Source: Avena insularis (Eukaryota > Streptophyta > Magnoliopsida > Poales > Poaceae). From it: 64,000 bases of DNA. This document shows positions 1 to 11,860 of this stretch, piece by piece (positions within the stretch are counted from its first letter, which is position 1; the number at the start of each line of letters is the position of its first letter). The stretch lies in assembly GCA_023614405.1 (NCBI GenBank), contig CM042685.1, forward strand, positions 188,948,257 through 189,012,256, read 5' to 3'. Under the pieces are notes generated by a model. That model searched no databases. It was not told the DNA's origin and saw nothing but the letters and a program-made list of their open reading frames with translations. A program made the translations under genes and the position numbers.

Positions 1-1703
1 AATCAAAAAAATTCTACGGATGCGAACGAGAAAGCCAAGATCTAATCTAGGAGATGCAATCAACGAGAGGGATAGATGAGATCTTCATACCCTTGAAGAA
101 ATCGCATAGAAGAAACATTCAACAGAACGTGGTTGGTGTAGTCGTACTAGCCGTCTCCTCCTCGCGATCCGATCCGATCCGATCCTATGCCGCAAGTGGC
201 GGTGCCTCCGAGAGATGCACACGTACGGTACCGCGACGTCTCCTCCTTCCTTGGTCCAACAAGTGTAGTGGAGAGATGGATTGGATCTGCAGCACGATGG
301 CGTGGTGCTATGGTGGAGAGTTTCTGCAGCAGGGCTTCGCCTACACGCAGTCAGGAGAGAGAGAGAGGGGAAGGGCAGCAGCTGGTGGCTAGGGTTTGGG
401 GTGAGGGGAGGGTGCGCCCCCTGCCCACCTTATATAGGGGGCTGGCCGGACCCCTTTCCCCCTCCTCCAAGCCCTAGGGCGGCGGCCCCAAGGGTGGAGT
501 GGGGGGCAAGTCTTCCCTCCTTCTAGAAGGTTTCCTAGGGTTTCCCCTAGGGTTTTGGCCGGCTGGGCTATGGGGCCTTGTGCCCCTGGCCCAATGCTGC
601 CAGGGAACTCCCTCGTAGGCCCACGCACCCCTCCGACAAGTGGGGCCACGTTGGTACCACTCCGGAAGCTTCTAGAACCTTCCGGTACAATACCGAACAT
701 TCCAAAACGATTCCGAAATCCAAAAAACTACTTTCCTTTATATGAATCTTATTCTCCGGACCATTCCGGAACCTCTCGTGATGTCCTGGATCTCATCCGA
801 GACTCTAAACAAAAACTCACAAACCAATTATCCATTCTATCCTAGCGTCGAAGAACGTTAAGTGTGTGACCCTATGGCTTCGAGAATATGCAGATATGAT
901 CTTCTATCAATAATCAACAGCGGGATCTGGAAACCCATATTGACTCCCACATATTCATCGATGATCATATCGGATGAACCATGATGCAGGATTCAATTAA
1001 TCCCATATATATATTCCCTTCGTCACGCGATATTTTACTTGCCCGAGATTCGATCGTCGGTATCGGCATACCTAGTTCAATCTCGTTCACGGCAAGTACT
1101 TCTACTCGTTCCGTAATCCGATATCACTTTGTGATCAACTCCTTAACCACGTGCTTGCAAGCGGTGTTGATATCGATTACCGAGTAGGCCCGAAGTATAT
1201 CTCTCCGACTCGGGAGGGACAAATTCCATCTCGATACATACAACCCAACAAGTACTTTCCGATCACCTGAGAGACACCTTTATGATCACCCTCACATAGG
1301 ATGACGTTTGATGACCTCAAAGCTTTCTTCCGATTCTAGGGAGTTGCATTATCTCATGGTCCAAGGAATACAAGATTTGACATAAGAAAAAGCTTCACAA
1401 AGATGAACACGATGACACGGTCTAATTGCTCTGCTTGATTTGGGTATGTCCATCATATCATTATCCTAATGACATGATCTCATTATTAATCGACAACTCA
1501 TGTCTATGGTTAGGAAACCTTAACCATCATTAATCAATGAGCTAGTCCATAGAGGCGTACTAGGGACACGATGTTGTTCATAAACCACACAAGTATCAAA
1601 GTTTCCGCTTAATACAATTCTAGCATGGAATATAAACTTTATCATGAACAAGAATTATAATAATAACATCTTTATTATTGCCTCTAGGGAATAATTCCAA
1701 CAA
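1..1703 (-). mobile_element. Angela/BARE-like Copia LTR, nearly complete
   Basis: Read on the minus strand, the sequence begins at 1703 with TGTTGGAATTATTCCC followed by AGAGGCAATAATAAAG, the characteristic start of Triticeae Angela/BARE/WIS LTRs. It continues to the window edge, where the sequence resembles the last tens of bases of that LTR. A TATA-like CCCTATATAAG lies at 429-438 on the minus strand, consistent with U3-R order. No gag or pol lies to the right of 1703. This is therefore either the 5' LTR of an element lying left of the window or a solo LTR. Small ORFs in it (for example 54-477) look like chance. Confidence 0.8.
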
Positions 1704-2889
1704 CAACTTAGACCAATGTGAAAGTTGGCTTGATGACTCGGTTCCACTTGTCATGGGCATGGAGATGCTATTCCAACTTACACAGACTTGGCTAAAGAGT
1801 TTAGCGAGTCGGATTGACCCATATTGAGGTACAACGAACAAGTTATCATTTGTATGTCTCAATCAATGTAATCCTTAGACCTGAGGTTGTTGCATAGTCC
1901 GAGTTGATGATCACCGACTTAGGTTCTGTCAAACGCTGATCCGTAACTGGGCATCTATAAAGGCAGAGTTCGGGTCGACTGAGAATCAAGCTGGGTGATG
2001 TGAATAACCAAGATGGGATTTTGCCCCTCCACTCGGAGAGATATTCTCTAGGCCCTCTCGGAAGATATGATTCAGAAAGTATGGCCATGCACGACTTGGT
2101 TAAGTGTTAACCGAGGCGGTCGACTAAGAGTTAGTCAGGTGAATCACTTATCTCGGATCGAGAAGAGATTCAGACTATTTAAGGGATGACATATATTCGC
2201 CTATAGTCTGACAAGGTATATCGTGAGGCAAAAGGGACTCAGACGCAAGTCGCATTGGAAAGGCAAGTCGTCATGACTCATTGGTACTTGGGAGTCGGCA
2301 CGTTCTGCTAGAGCCGCTGCCGACTGATCGATTGTGAGTCGGACTCCAATCGTGTCCGAGTAACCAAGAGCCTGCCGAGTCACACACTTAAGAGCGGGAG
2401 CAAGTTCGGATTGGATATGAACTGGAAATCTGGCCGGGTTGGACCCGAGCCGGATTAGGACCGAGTCAGTGAGTTGGACTCGCGGTGACTAGTGTTATAT
2501 GGGCTTTAGTGAATGGGCCACGAGAGTGGAGCCCATGTTCACTCCCTATATATAGTGGAGCACAGTAACCCAGAAGGGTAATCGTTATTCGGTTAGGTCA
2601 TTCCATGTGTTGGAAACCCTAGCTCCACAGCAGTCCTGCCGTCGTATCGAACCTAGCAGTTCGCCGCCGGTGCTCCTCCTTGTACGTGTGGATACCAGCA
2701 GAGGTGTTGTACGATCAGCACAAGGACGATCGGATCGCAAAGGACTGCACTGCATCAACTGACGCGCTTCATCAGTAATCCGCAACTGCGTGTCTAGTGG
2801 TAAACCTTGTGGCCTTCTACCTCAGCTGGATCTTGGGATCACCACGTTAGAGGGAAAAGTTTTTGTTTTATCTCTGCGTGGCCCAATAG
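1704..2889 (+). mobile_element. Older Copia-type LTR, plus strand, left end lost
   Basis: This segment has the base pattern of another Triticeae Copia LTR. It has a TATA motif CCCTATATATAG near 2545, a downstream 5'UTR-like stretch, and an end resembling the conserved Angela/Claudia U5 ('GGATCTTGGGATCACC' at about 2830, then a T-rich run and a degraded 'CCCAACA'-like terminus near 2889). The left end abuts the Angela-like LTR at 1703/1704, so the beginning is missing or displaced. No ORF has family similarity. The right boundary is estimated to about 20 bases. Confidence 0.5.
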
Positions 2890-3722
2890 GGGGCGGCCGG
2901 CCAAGGGTTTCCCAACACAGGCCATGTCCCCCCCAACTCGGGCACCAAGGGAAGAGTTGGAACTCTTTCCACCTCTTACCAAAAACTAGAGTTTGACTTT
3001 TCAAACTAGGATTTGACTATTCAAACTAGGGTTTGACCCTTTTACTAGTCTTGGCTGAATTGGACCTTTAGGGTTTGGTGCGAATGGCCCCTAGGGCATT
3101 CCACAGTCCAAGTTACCCCATCCCGGGTTGATGGAACCTCTGGTGGTTCCTCTAGAACATTCTAGAAGTAACCGGTCAAAACATCGAAACTTTTTTCGAA
3201 CCCCAGAAAAACACTTTCCTTATATGAATCTTATTCTCCGGACCATTCCGGATCTCCTCGTGATGTCCTAGACCCAATCTGAGACTCCGAACAACATTCG
3301 GTCTCCAACTCATATTCCATATCTACATCAAACAACATCGAATCCTTAAGTGTGTCTCCCTACGGTTCGTGAACTATGCAGACATGATCGAGACACATCT
3401 CCGCTCAATAACCATTAGAGGGATCTGGAAACCCATTATGACTCCCACACATTTCTATGATGACTTCATGATCGAATGAACCATTTACATACGATATAGA
3501 TTCCCTTTATCACGCGATACTTTACTTATCCGAGGTTTGATCGTTGGTGTCTCTATACCTAGTTCAACCTCGTTACCGATAAGTACTCTTTACTCGTACT
3601 GTGATGTGACATCCCTTGTGACCTAGTCACATGCTTGCAAGCCAATTGTATGACACTCCACCGCGAGGGCCCAAAGTATATATATCCGTCATATGGATGG
3701 ACAAATCCCACTCTTGATCCAT
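2890..3722 (-). mobile_element. Angela-like LTR fragment, part 1 (split by the Athila element)
   Basis: About 830 bp parallels 540-1240 of the first LTR. Shared stretches include the 'CTTATTCTCCGGACCATTCC' motif (3226-3250 versus 747-770) and the 'GGGATCTGGAAACCCAT' motif. It is on the minus strand. It stops exactly where the Athila-type element begins, and homologous sequence resumes at 25764. The two pieces form one older LTR interrupted by a 22-kb insertion. Confidence 0.7.
3718..3722. repeat. Target-site duplication TCCAT, left
   Basis: TCCAT directly precedes the TGATACG start of the Athila-type 5' LTR and recurs at 25764-25768 directly after its 3' LTR. This fixes both ends of the insertion. 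Confidence 0.9.
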
Positions 3723-5229
3723 TGATACGTCCAATTTGCATCACCTTTATATATCATAATTTGCCTCTATTCATTGATATATGTCTTATTATGAGGTATT
3801 ACTTATGTCTTTTCCATTGTTTTTGGATGTTGGATGATTCTTGGAGGATGGACTGTCGGAGTCTAGATTCTGATGGAAAAAAGAGGTGTTTTGATGCAAT
3901 TTCGCGAAGATCAGAAAAATACCAGAAAATATTGGAAAATTATATTTTCCCAGTAGACGGAGGAAGCCAGAAGGGGAGGCGTAGAAGGGCCATAGGGGGC
4001 CCACACCCCCTAGGCGCGGGTCCCCCGTGGGCTGCGCCTAGGGAAGGTGTGGCCCACCTGCTCGGCTCCCGACTCCGCCCTCTCGCCTATATCTTCCTCA
4101 CGGAACCCTAATACCAGGGGAGCGACCACAGAAAGATTTCTTCCGCCTCTGCGGGGCGGAAAACACCGAGAGAGAAAGATCTCTCCGGCAGACAGATTTC
4201 TGCCGAGTAAATTCCTTCCCGAAGAGGGGAGATAATTGCCATCAACACCGTCATCAAGCTAGGCTTCATCAGGATCATCATTATCATCCACACCATCATC
4301 TCCACCAGCACCATCATCACCACTCCGTCCCGCTGTAACAATTGTGTTGGATATTGCTTTAGTTCTTAGGGTAAACTTTCCTGGTGTTAATTACTATTGT
4401 AGTTAATGCTTGTGAGTGGAACCATTGGATGATTGTTTATGTTCAGATTGTTATCCATTACCATATCATCTTTGATATTGATCCATATGATGTCTTGTGA
4501 GTAGTTCGTTGTGTTCTTGAGGACATGGGAGAAGTCATGTTGTTATTAGTGGATTTGTGTTGAGTTATTATTCAATGGTTTAGTATTTAAGTTGTGGTGC
4601 TATTCTTCCAGTGGTGTCATGTGAACGCCGACTACATGATACTTCACCATTTATGGGCCTAGGGGAATGCATTGTGTATTTGGATACTAATTGTGGGGTT
4701 GCCGGAGTGATAGAAACCTAAACCCCCGTTAGGACACCATTGCATAAGGGAGCGTAGGATCTCAGAGTATAAGGATGTGGTTAGGTTTATATCTTAATTG
4801 CTTTCTTATAGTTGCGGATGCTTGCAGGGGATTTAATCACAAGTATTATTAGTCCAAGTAAGGTTGGTACATTAGCACAGGTTCACCCACACAGCACTTA
4901 CAACACCAAAGAAGAGTACTCAGCTATTTGAAGCGAAAGCACTTGATAGAATTCCCATGTGTCCTCGAGAACGTTTGGTCCTTATAAGTATTTCCACCGG
5001 CTTGTCCTTGGTAAGAAAGGATTGGGCCACTTGCTGCATTTGTTCATTGTCTTTATTACTTGCAATTTGTTTTGTTGCTTTATCAGAAAACCCCTAAAAT
5101 CCATTTGCTAAGTATTTACAGAGATTTCCTGCTCCACACCACTAGTCAACACCTTCTACTCCTAGTTGGGATCGACACTCCTATTTATCGAAAGTACTAC
5201 GATACACCCCCTATACTTGTGGGTCATTA
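3723..5229 (+). repeat. Athila-type 5' LTR
   Basis: 1507 bp beginning TGATACGTCC and ending GGGTCATTA (the 3' copy ends GGGTCATCA). It contains a TATA-like CGCCTATATC near 4083-4092 and a GC-rich leader after it. It is collinear with the 3' LTR at 24257-25763. Confidence 0.93.
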
Positions 5230-5240
5230 AGACTATTTTT

Positions 5241-5258
5241 TAGCGTTGTTGCCAGGGA
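5241..5258 (+). other. Primer binding site, tRNA-Asp type, degraded
   Basis: TAGCGTTGTTGCCAGGGA lies 11 bases after the 5' LTR. The usual Triticeae Gypsy site is TGGCGCCGTTGCCGGGGA, complementary to the 3' end of tRNA-Asp. The four differences are all C-to-T or G-to-A, as expected for deamination of methylated DNA. Confidence 0.75.
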
Positions 5259-5346
5259 GTGAAGCACTAATGAAGAGTGGAACTGGTAAAGGAAACTTCT
5301 ACTATGAGTATTTCTTTTTGTTTTTGTTTGTTACTTTGTTTCCAAT

Positions 5347-6342
5347 ATGGATAACCCACTTGGTTTTTTGTTTGGGAGAACTACTACCACTGTTAGGGTA
5401 GTAGATGAACCACCACCTTTTGAGATAGATCCTTTTAAGATACCTACAAGTATTGTTGATCGTGTTATGGATAATAATTATTTTGGGGATGGAACTATTC
5501 ATCCTCGTGATCATTTGCTTTTTATCCATGAATTATGGGGGTTGTTTAAGTGTGCTGGTATCACAACTGAACAAGTGAAGAAGAAGTTACTCTCCATATC
5601 CTTGAAAGGGAGAGCTGAAGAATGGTATAAGCTGCTGAAGAATGGACAATCCATGGAATGGGAGGAGATGGCATCTCTCTTTTACTCTAAATTCTATCCT
5701 CCAAGTGAGATTCATAAGGATAGAATTCTTATATATAACTTTTGGCCTCGTGATGGAGATAGTACAACTCAAGCTTGGGGGAGATTGAAGTTACTAATGC
5801 TTAAATGTCCTATTCATGAACTCCCTAACAATATTATTATCAATAACTTTTATTGTAGGCTTTCTCTTCATGATAAAGATTTACTAGATGCTTCTTGTGC
5901 TAGGTCATTCAAACGTATGAAGGAAGAAGCTAAATGGATCTACTAGACCGTATTCAAGAGATAATTGAGGCTTGGGAGAATGACAAAGGAACAAAGTCAC
6001 GTATAAACTATGATTATGAATGCATTAAATCTTTTATGGGAATTGATGGCTTCCATGATATTAGCAATGAGTTTGGTCTTGATCATCAAGTTCTTGCAAA
6101 AAAAATAATGCATTTGCCTCTTATATTGAAATTCCCAAGAAAGAGTGGGACAAGTACCATGCTCCTTATAAAGACATTGTTACCCATGTTCCTGCTAGCA
6201 TAGAGGTTTGTACTGTTGATCCTATTTTGCCTGAACCTTATGTTGAGAAAATCCCTTTTACTCCTAAGGTAAGAGAACATTCCATCATAGCTAATGTGGT
6301 TAGCAAAAGTGCACAGAAAACTATGGAGCCCGATGAGCATAT
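5347..6342 (+). pseudogene. Athila-type gag (first part), frameshifted
   Basis: The ATG at 5347 opens a 199-codon frame beginning MDNPLGFLFGR, which includes the retrotransposon Gag region (GRAEEWYKLL, then FYSKFYPP at about residues 85-120). The frame stops at 5944, and coding continues in another frame from 5934 (DLLDRIQEIIEAWEND). It shifts again at the A-run near 6098-6105, after which the correct frame reads EVCTVDPILPEPYVEKIPF and so on up to 6342. There the Tat element interrupts it; the same protein resumes at 18346 (DIEHAVAIVKDLV). The product would have been a capsid protein for cytoplasmic particles. At least two frameshifts plus the insertion make it non-functional. Confidence 0.85.
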
Positions 6343-6830
6343 TGATGGGGATATGCCTACCGGGGTATACCCAGCAGGACGTTTCCGACTAGCCCAGGAA
6401 CTGGCGATTGGGCCTGCAGGATGGCGACTAGATCAAGGCCTGGCATGGATCCAAGCGACTGGAAGCTGAAGGCCCAGGAGAATAGATAGGCCCAGTCGGA
6501 TTAGGTTAAACGAGTGCCGAAGCCTTAACTGATTCGGTTGAGATATGTAAATCCTAGGGGGGTGAGTCTATATAAACCTCCCTACAGGGCGTGTAGAGGA
6601 TACGATCCATCATCCACCCAAGTGACTTGCCGCCTAGCCGTCGAGCTCGCCCCTTTGTACTTCCATCATAATACAATCTAGCAGGAGTAGGTCTTTACCC
6701 TCCGGGGGGCCGAACCTGGGTAAAACCCTGTGTCTCCGCCCTCATCTCGCACCGCAGATGGCTGGCCGCCCTTGCCCTTCGTTCTACTACTCGCTGCCGA
6801 TTGCAACGTCTGCCGTGGTCATTCCCACGA
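6343..6830 (+). repeat. Tat-type 5' LTR
   Basis: About 488 bp, TGATGGGGATATGCC to CATTCCCACGA, with TATA box TCTATATAAAC at 6567-6577. Against the 3' copy I count roughly 13 substitutions plus a few indels, about 3%. The last bases after CCCACGA differ between copies (TTA here, CA at 18344-18345), so the end is fixed to within 2 bp. Confidence 0.9.
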
Positions 6831-6839
6831 TTAATGCCG

Positions 6840-6857
6840 TGGCGCCCAGCCGTGCGG
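6840..6857 (+). other. Probable primer binding site of the Tat element
   Basis: TGGCGCCCAGCCGTGCGG follows the LTR by about ten bases. It resembles the TTGGCGCCCACCGTGGGG-type site common behind LTRs of this kind in Triticeae. The tRNA was not determined. Confidence 0.45.
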
Positions 6858-7286
6858 CGGTGTTCTGCGGCGAGATCCAATCTGCCCATCAACGAGTCGG
6901 TCGCCACCGGCCGCATGATAGCGATCGTCGAGATGCTCCAGATCTTGCCGAGCAGCTACGTCCCGGCGGCGCGACCCGTCACGCACAGCATGATCTTGCC
7001 AGTCCGCACAATCAGCCTCTTCGTCGGCCTCACCGACGTCATCGTCTCGGAGGACTCGGCTCGCATCCGCGAGTCGCCGCCACGCGACTGGCTCTCCGAG
7101 AGCCAGGTCCGCGCGATCCATCGCCTCGCTTCCGAGTACAACTCGGCCCACAGCGACGTGGCCGAAAACACCGCGGCCACGGAAGACGCGGCCCTCAATG
7201 ACGACGCTGACTCGGCGACTCCGGCGTCACTCGCCGGATCCATCACCGCGGCTTCGCCCACGGGCTAAATCACCCAGGTCTCCAAT

Positions 7287-8739
7287 ATGGGAGACTTTGA
7301 GGATCCCTCCATCCTTGGGATCTTCGACTTCGACTCCGGGTCGGAAAACTCCGCCGATCTCCGCGACAGGACCGGTCGCCACGCCGCGACCTACATGGCG
7401 ACTGGCACCGATCCACCGGAGGATCCCTTCTCCACCCCGATCCCTCCTAACGCCACGGCAATGGAGGTCGAGGAACTTTGCCTGAAGCTAGCGGAGGCAG
7501 TCCGCAAGTAGCAAGCCGAGCGCGAAAAATTTCGCCTCCAGCAGGTGACGGCGCAGGAGCTGTCACGTTACCACCAGCAGCGAATCAGGTCGCGCTTGAA
7601 CCTCACCGTCCAGGGGCGCGCCCTGAACTTCGACGACGAGAACGACCCGGCCCGCGTGGCCGAGCGCGCGATCTGCGAGAACGCGCCACCCGGAGGAAGC
7701 GCCCGGCCCCCGCCAGGGTCGACGGCGAACGGCGCCCCACCTCCACCCAACCGCGCACCCCCCAGGGACCAGCCGTGGATCGTGGTCTCCTCACGGGAGC
7801 GAGACGCGAACGGCCTACCACTGTTCTCCACCCCGATGGACAACCTCGTGGCGGGCCGAGCAGCGGCCGACAACATCACGGCCACCGGTGACGGCGCCCT
7901 ACAGATCCAGTACGTCAAGGCCCTGCTCGCAAAGGCGGTCGAGCAACAAAACGCAGGCGTCGACTCACAGGGTCGGATGTACTCGCATTCGTCGGGCAGC
8001 AGAGCGGCCGTCCATTGGCGGCAAACACCCTCAACTGCCCGCCACCCGAACCACTACATCTCCAACACCGACCCGCGAACGCGCCTCTCCACCGACCCGG
8101 GCCAGCGACCAACCGTCGCCGCCAGCGGTCGACCCGTCGACGCCGCACCCACATCATCAACAACCAAAGCTGGCGCGCCGCCAGCCCGGCGACCTGCGAC
8201 ACACCTAACCAATCGCCACGACGGCGATAAGTCGCTAAGCCGACTCAGGCCCGGTGCTTCGGACCGATGATCCGGCGAAAAATACCAGCGAACTAAGCGC
8301 CGAAGAAATAGAAATACGACCCGCCGTGCGACCCTCCGTGTGGCTGGACACCTACCTCATGGCGATGGGGATCGCTGGCCACACCGACCTGCTAGCCGCC
8401 CGCTACCTCCCCCTGATGATAGAGGGAGCGTGCAGGCAGTGGATCAACACTCTCCCCCCGGATAGCATCGATTCTTGGGAAGAGATGTGCGACGCCTTTG
8501 TCGAACGCTTGAGGTTCCTACACCGCGCCACCACCATCGAGGACCTGGAGCGATGCGTCCGGGGACCCGCAATCGACCCGAAGCTGGGTCCAACGGTGGC
8601 AAGAACTATGGTACAACGCGGCCGGTATCCACCCGGACACCGCGATCCACTGCTTCAAGACCTCGTGCCGCTACGAGCCCTTGGTCGCCAAGCTCAAACG
8701 AGCATACCGCACACTCGACAACATATCGGACCTCCTTGA
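7287..8739 (+). pseudogene. Tat-type gag (N-terminal and capsid parts), broken
   Basis: Coding-like sequence starts with MGDFEDPSILGIFDFDSG (ATG at 7287) and runs to a TAG at 7509. It continues in the same frame (QAEREKFRLQQVTAQELSRY) through a proline-rich stretch to about 8269. The capsid region (about 8254-8590) carries AVRPSVWLDTYLMAMGI, ACRQWINTLPPDSIDSWEEM and AFVERL, the retrotransposon Gag signature, and then shifts frame near 8590. At least one stop and two frameshifts separate the pieces. The high GC content of this gag contrasts with the AT-rich Athila gag next to it. Confidence 0.8.
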
Positions 8740-9760
8740 GATCGCCAAAAGGTACGCGGAGGAAGACCCAAATAAGGAAACCGACGACGAGTCGGGTGGT
8801 CAACGCGGCACAAACGGCAACGACAACGGACGACGGTCCGACCTACGCTACAGCAACACTCGCCTCACCGGCAAGCGCCGCAGTGACGGGCGAGTCGACT
8901 TCGTCGCCAACGCTAGGCACGCGCAGCGCGAGCCCAAGAGCTTTCGCCGCGACGGCGGCAACTACAAGGCAAAACCAAGGTTCGACCCCGCGTCCCTCCT
9001 TAACCAAGCTTGTGCGTTTCACAGCAGGGAAGGGAAGCCCGCCACGCACACGACCGCCGACTGCCACTCTCTCAAGGAGATCGAGAAGGCATGGCGAGCA
9101 CGGGAGGACCCCGACAACAACCCGCCAAACGGCAGAAAATTCGGCAGTGTGGCCGGCTCGCTCCACACCTTCACAGGCTTCAACACGAAGCGCGAGAAGA
9201 AGGTCATCGCCCACACCGTCGCCGTCAACGCGGTGGCCCAGGTGGACGTTCCCCAGTTCCTCAACTGGTCGGGCCAGCCCATCACCTGGAGCCGCCAGGA
9301 CCACTCACCACGCATCGAGTACCCAGGCCGAGTCGCCCTGGTGGTCAAGCCCAAGGTGGGAGACTACTGCCTCCCCAAGACATTGATGGACGGAGGCAGC
9401 TCCATCAACATCACATACAGACACCTTGAGCGTGCGGCTCCCGCAGTCGATGGTCGAGACAACCTACACCACGTTCCATGGCATCGTACCCGGTCGGAAG
9501 GCGTACCCGATCGGCAAGGTCACGCTGCCAGTCACCTTAGGCACACCAGCAAACTTCTGCACCGAGCGGATCATCTTCGAGCTGGTACCCTTCGACAGCC
9601 CCTACCACTGCGTCCTGGGGCGCCAGGCGTTCGCCAAGTTCATGGCAGCGCCCTACTACGCGTACAACGCGATGAAGCTCCCCGGGCCGCGCGGCATCAT
9701 CACCATCAACGGCGACCCCGACATGGCCGCCGAGTGCGAGGCCAAAAGGCGAACTTCGCG
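8681..9760 (+). pseudogene. Tat-type nucleocapsid-like region and aspartic protease, broken
   Basis: The frame from 8681 reads KLKRAYRTLDNISDLLEIAK and then a charged region. A CAFHSREG...THTTADCHSL motif at about 9010-9075 is the CxxH...TxxDC nucleocapsid-type motif of this lineage rather than a plain CCHC knuckle. The protease lies at about 9340-9420 with LMDGGSSINI (DGG in place of DTG/DSG, normal for the lineage). A frameshift near 9425 moves the rest to another frame: FHGIVPGRKAYPIGKV, RIIFELVPFDSPYHCVLGR and AFAKFMAAPYYAY. The product would mature the Gag-Pol polyprotein. Confidence 0.8.
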
Positions 9761-9974
9761 ATGCCGTCATCGCGGCGAGGCCAACCACGCCGACGATCTC
9801 GCCAATGCAGCGGCCCGGTCAACAACGGCGACCCCACCATACTCAAGAAGCCCAATTCGAGGGCGTCAACACCTCAGCCTTGAGCAGCGGCGCACCCGCA
9901 CCGTCGAGCTGGTCCCAGACGACTCCAGCCAGACGGTGACGATCGGGACGGGCATGAGCCCAGCATAGGAAGGC

Positions 9975-11356
9975 GCGCTCATCGAGTTCCTCTGTGAGAA
10001 CAGGGACATCTTCGCATGGAAGCCCTATGACATGCCTGGTGTCCCTAGGGAACTCGCTGAGCACAAACTCAACGCCGACCCCAGAGTGCGACCTGTCAAG
10101 CAGTCGTTGTGGCCCTTCAATAAAGAGCGCCGCCGAGCCATCGCCGAGGAGGTGCAGCGTCTACTCGCTGCAGGCTTCATCCGGCCAATAAAATACTCCA
10201 AGTGGCTGGCAAACCCAGTCCTGGTCGAGAAGAAAAATGGGACCTGGAGGATGTGAATCGACTACACAAACTTAAACAGCGCCTGCCCGAAGGAGCAATT
10301 CGTCCTCCTACGGATCGACCAAATAATCGATTCCACCGCGGGTTCGGAGTCGCTGTGTTTCCTCGACGCCTACTCTAGGTACAACTAGATCAAAATGGCT
10401 GTCGAGGACGAGGAAAAGACGGCGTTCATCACGCCATTCGGAGCCTTCTGCTACACCGCCTTGACCTTCGGCTTCAAGAACGCCGGGGCGACCTACCAGC
10501 GGTGCATGCAGGAATGCCTTGCGAGCCAAATTGGCCACAATATCCACGTCTACATCGACGACGTGGTAGTGAAGTCCGCTCGCCAGGGCGACCTACTCGC
10601 CGATCTGGCGGAAACATTCGCCAACCTGCGGAAATACAAGATAAAGCTAAACCCAGGCAAATGCACCTTGGTGTACCAGCGGGGCAACTCATCGGGCTCG
10701 TCTCCAAGCGCGGGATCGAGGCGAACCCTACCAAGATCGACACGATCGCCCGACTCGGCAAACCCGAGTGCCTGCGCGACGTCCAGAAGCTGGCCGGGCG
10801 AGTCGCGGCTCTCAGTCGCTTCATCCCCCGATTGGGAGAAAAGGCGATGCCCTGTACCGCCTGATGCGCAAGAACCCCACCTTCCAGTGGGACAAGGAGG
10901 CGGACGACGCGCTCCGCGACCTCAAGAAGGTGCTACTCAGCACTACCGCTTACCGCCCGTCAACAAAGAACCCATGCTGGTCTGCTGCGGCTTCCGGCGC
11001 GTCGTCAGCCGCCATGGTCGGCGGCGGAGGAAGGAAAGGAGCGCCCGGTACAGCGACCGGTGTACTATATCAGCGAGGTCCTCACCGAGTCACGCCAGTG
11101 GTACCCGCAATACCAGAAACTGGTATACGCGGTCTTCAGAGCACAGCGGCGACTGCTGCACTACTTCCAGGAGCACCCGATCACGGTCGTCTCCTCAGCA
11201 CCGTTGCAGGACATCACCCGCAACCGTGAGGCGACCGGGCGAGTCGCCAAGTGGGCCGTCGAAATCGGCGTCCACAACATCAAGTATGAACCACACAAAG
11301 CGATCAAGTCGCAGGCTCTCGCGGACTTCATCGCCGACTGGGAAGAAGCCCAGTAG
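9975..11356 (+). pseudogene. Tat-type reverse transcriptase and RNase H, broken
   Basis: RT motifs appear in order: ELAEHKLNADPRVRPVKQ (10048), RAIAEEVQRLLAAGFIRP, NPVLVEKKNGTWRM, an in-frame TGA at 10254, IDYTNLNSACPKE, CFLDAYSRYN, a TAG at 10387, FGAFCYTALTFGFKNAGATY and the catalytic YIDDVVVKS (about 10550-10576). A frameshift near 10675 leads to LGKPECLRDVQKLAGRVAAL. The first RNase H is split over two frames and ends VYYISEVLTESRQWYPQYQK to ALADFIADWEEAQ (stop at 11354). The two stops and at least three frame changes make it inactive. Confidence 0.85.
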
Positions 11357-11379
11357 CCGGAAAAGCTGTCGTACCTCCA

Positions 11380-11860
11380 CTACTAGAGCCTGCACTTCGA
11401 TGGCTCCAAGAATGCAGACGGCGCATGAGCAGGGATCGTGTTGACTTCCCCGAAGGGCGACAAGCTCCGCTATGTCCTCTGCCTCGACTTCACCCCTGCA
11501 CCAACAACATGGCCGAGTACGAGGCACTACTCCATGGCATGCGAGCTGCCAAGGAGATGAATGTCAACCGCCTACGCTGCTACGGAGACTCCGACCTCGT
11601 CGCTGGGCAAGTCGCTGGCACCTGCGACGCCGTCTCTCCCACCATGGCGGCATACTGCCAAGTAGTGGACAAGCTGGGCGGACACTTCGCAGGCTACTCC
11701 GTTGAGTGGATTGACAGGCGGAAGAACGAGGAGGCCGACGCACTCTCTCGCATCGGGCCGGCTCGACTCGCACCACCCGCCGGTGTCTTCCTCGACACGA
11801 TCACCAAGCCGTCCGTCTCTCCCCCAAGGGAGATCGACATCGAGTCAGCTGCAACGAGAG
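11380..11860 (+). pseudogene. Second (aRH-type) RNase H domain of Tat pol
   Basis: After the first RNase H ends, a second RNase H fold begins: LHFDGSKNADGA at 11392-11427 (catalytic D), then a stop and frame change. It continues as TNNMAEYEALLHGMRAAKEM (catalytic E, about 11505), LRCYGDSDLVAGQV (catalytic D, about 11590) and IDRRKNEEADALSR (about 11710, with final D). The four-acid DEDD arrangement directly downstream of an existing RNase H is the known mark of Tat-lineage Gypsy elements, which acquired an archaeal/plant-type RNase H. The catalytic residues are still visible although the reading frame is broken. Confidence 0.8.

Noticed and set aside
54..526. Overlapping plus-strand ORFs at the left edge
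   Set aside because: They lie inside an LTR, overlap in several frames and have low-complexity composition; no family similarity.
8475..9386. 303-codon arginine/serine/threonine-rich ORF across gag
   Set aside because: Shadow frame of the GC-rich gag; the alternative frames carry the recognisable Gag motifs.
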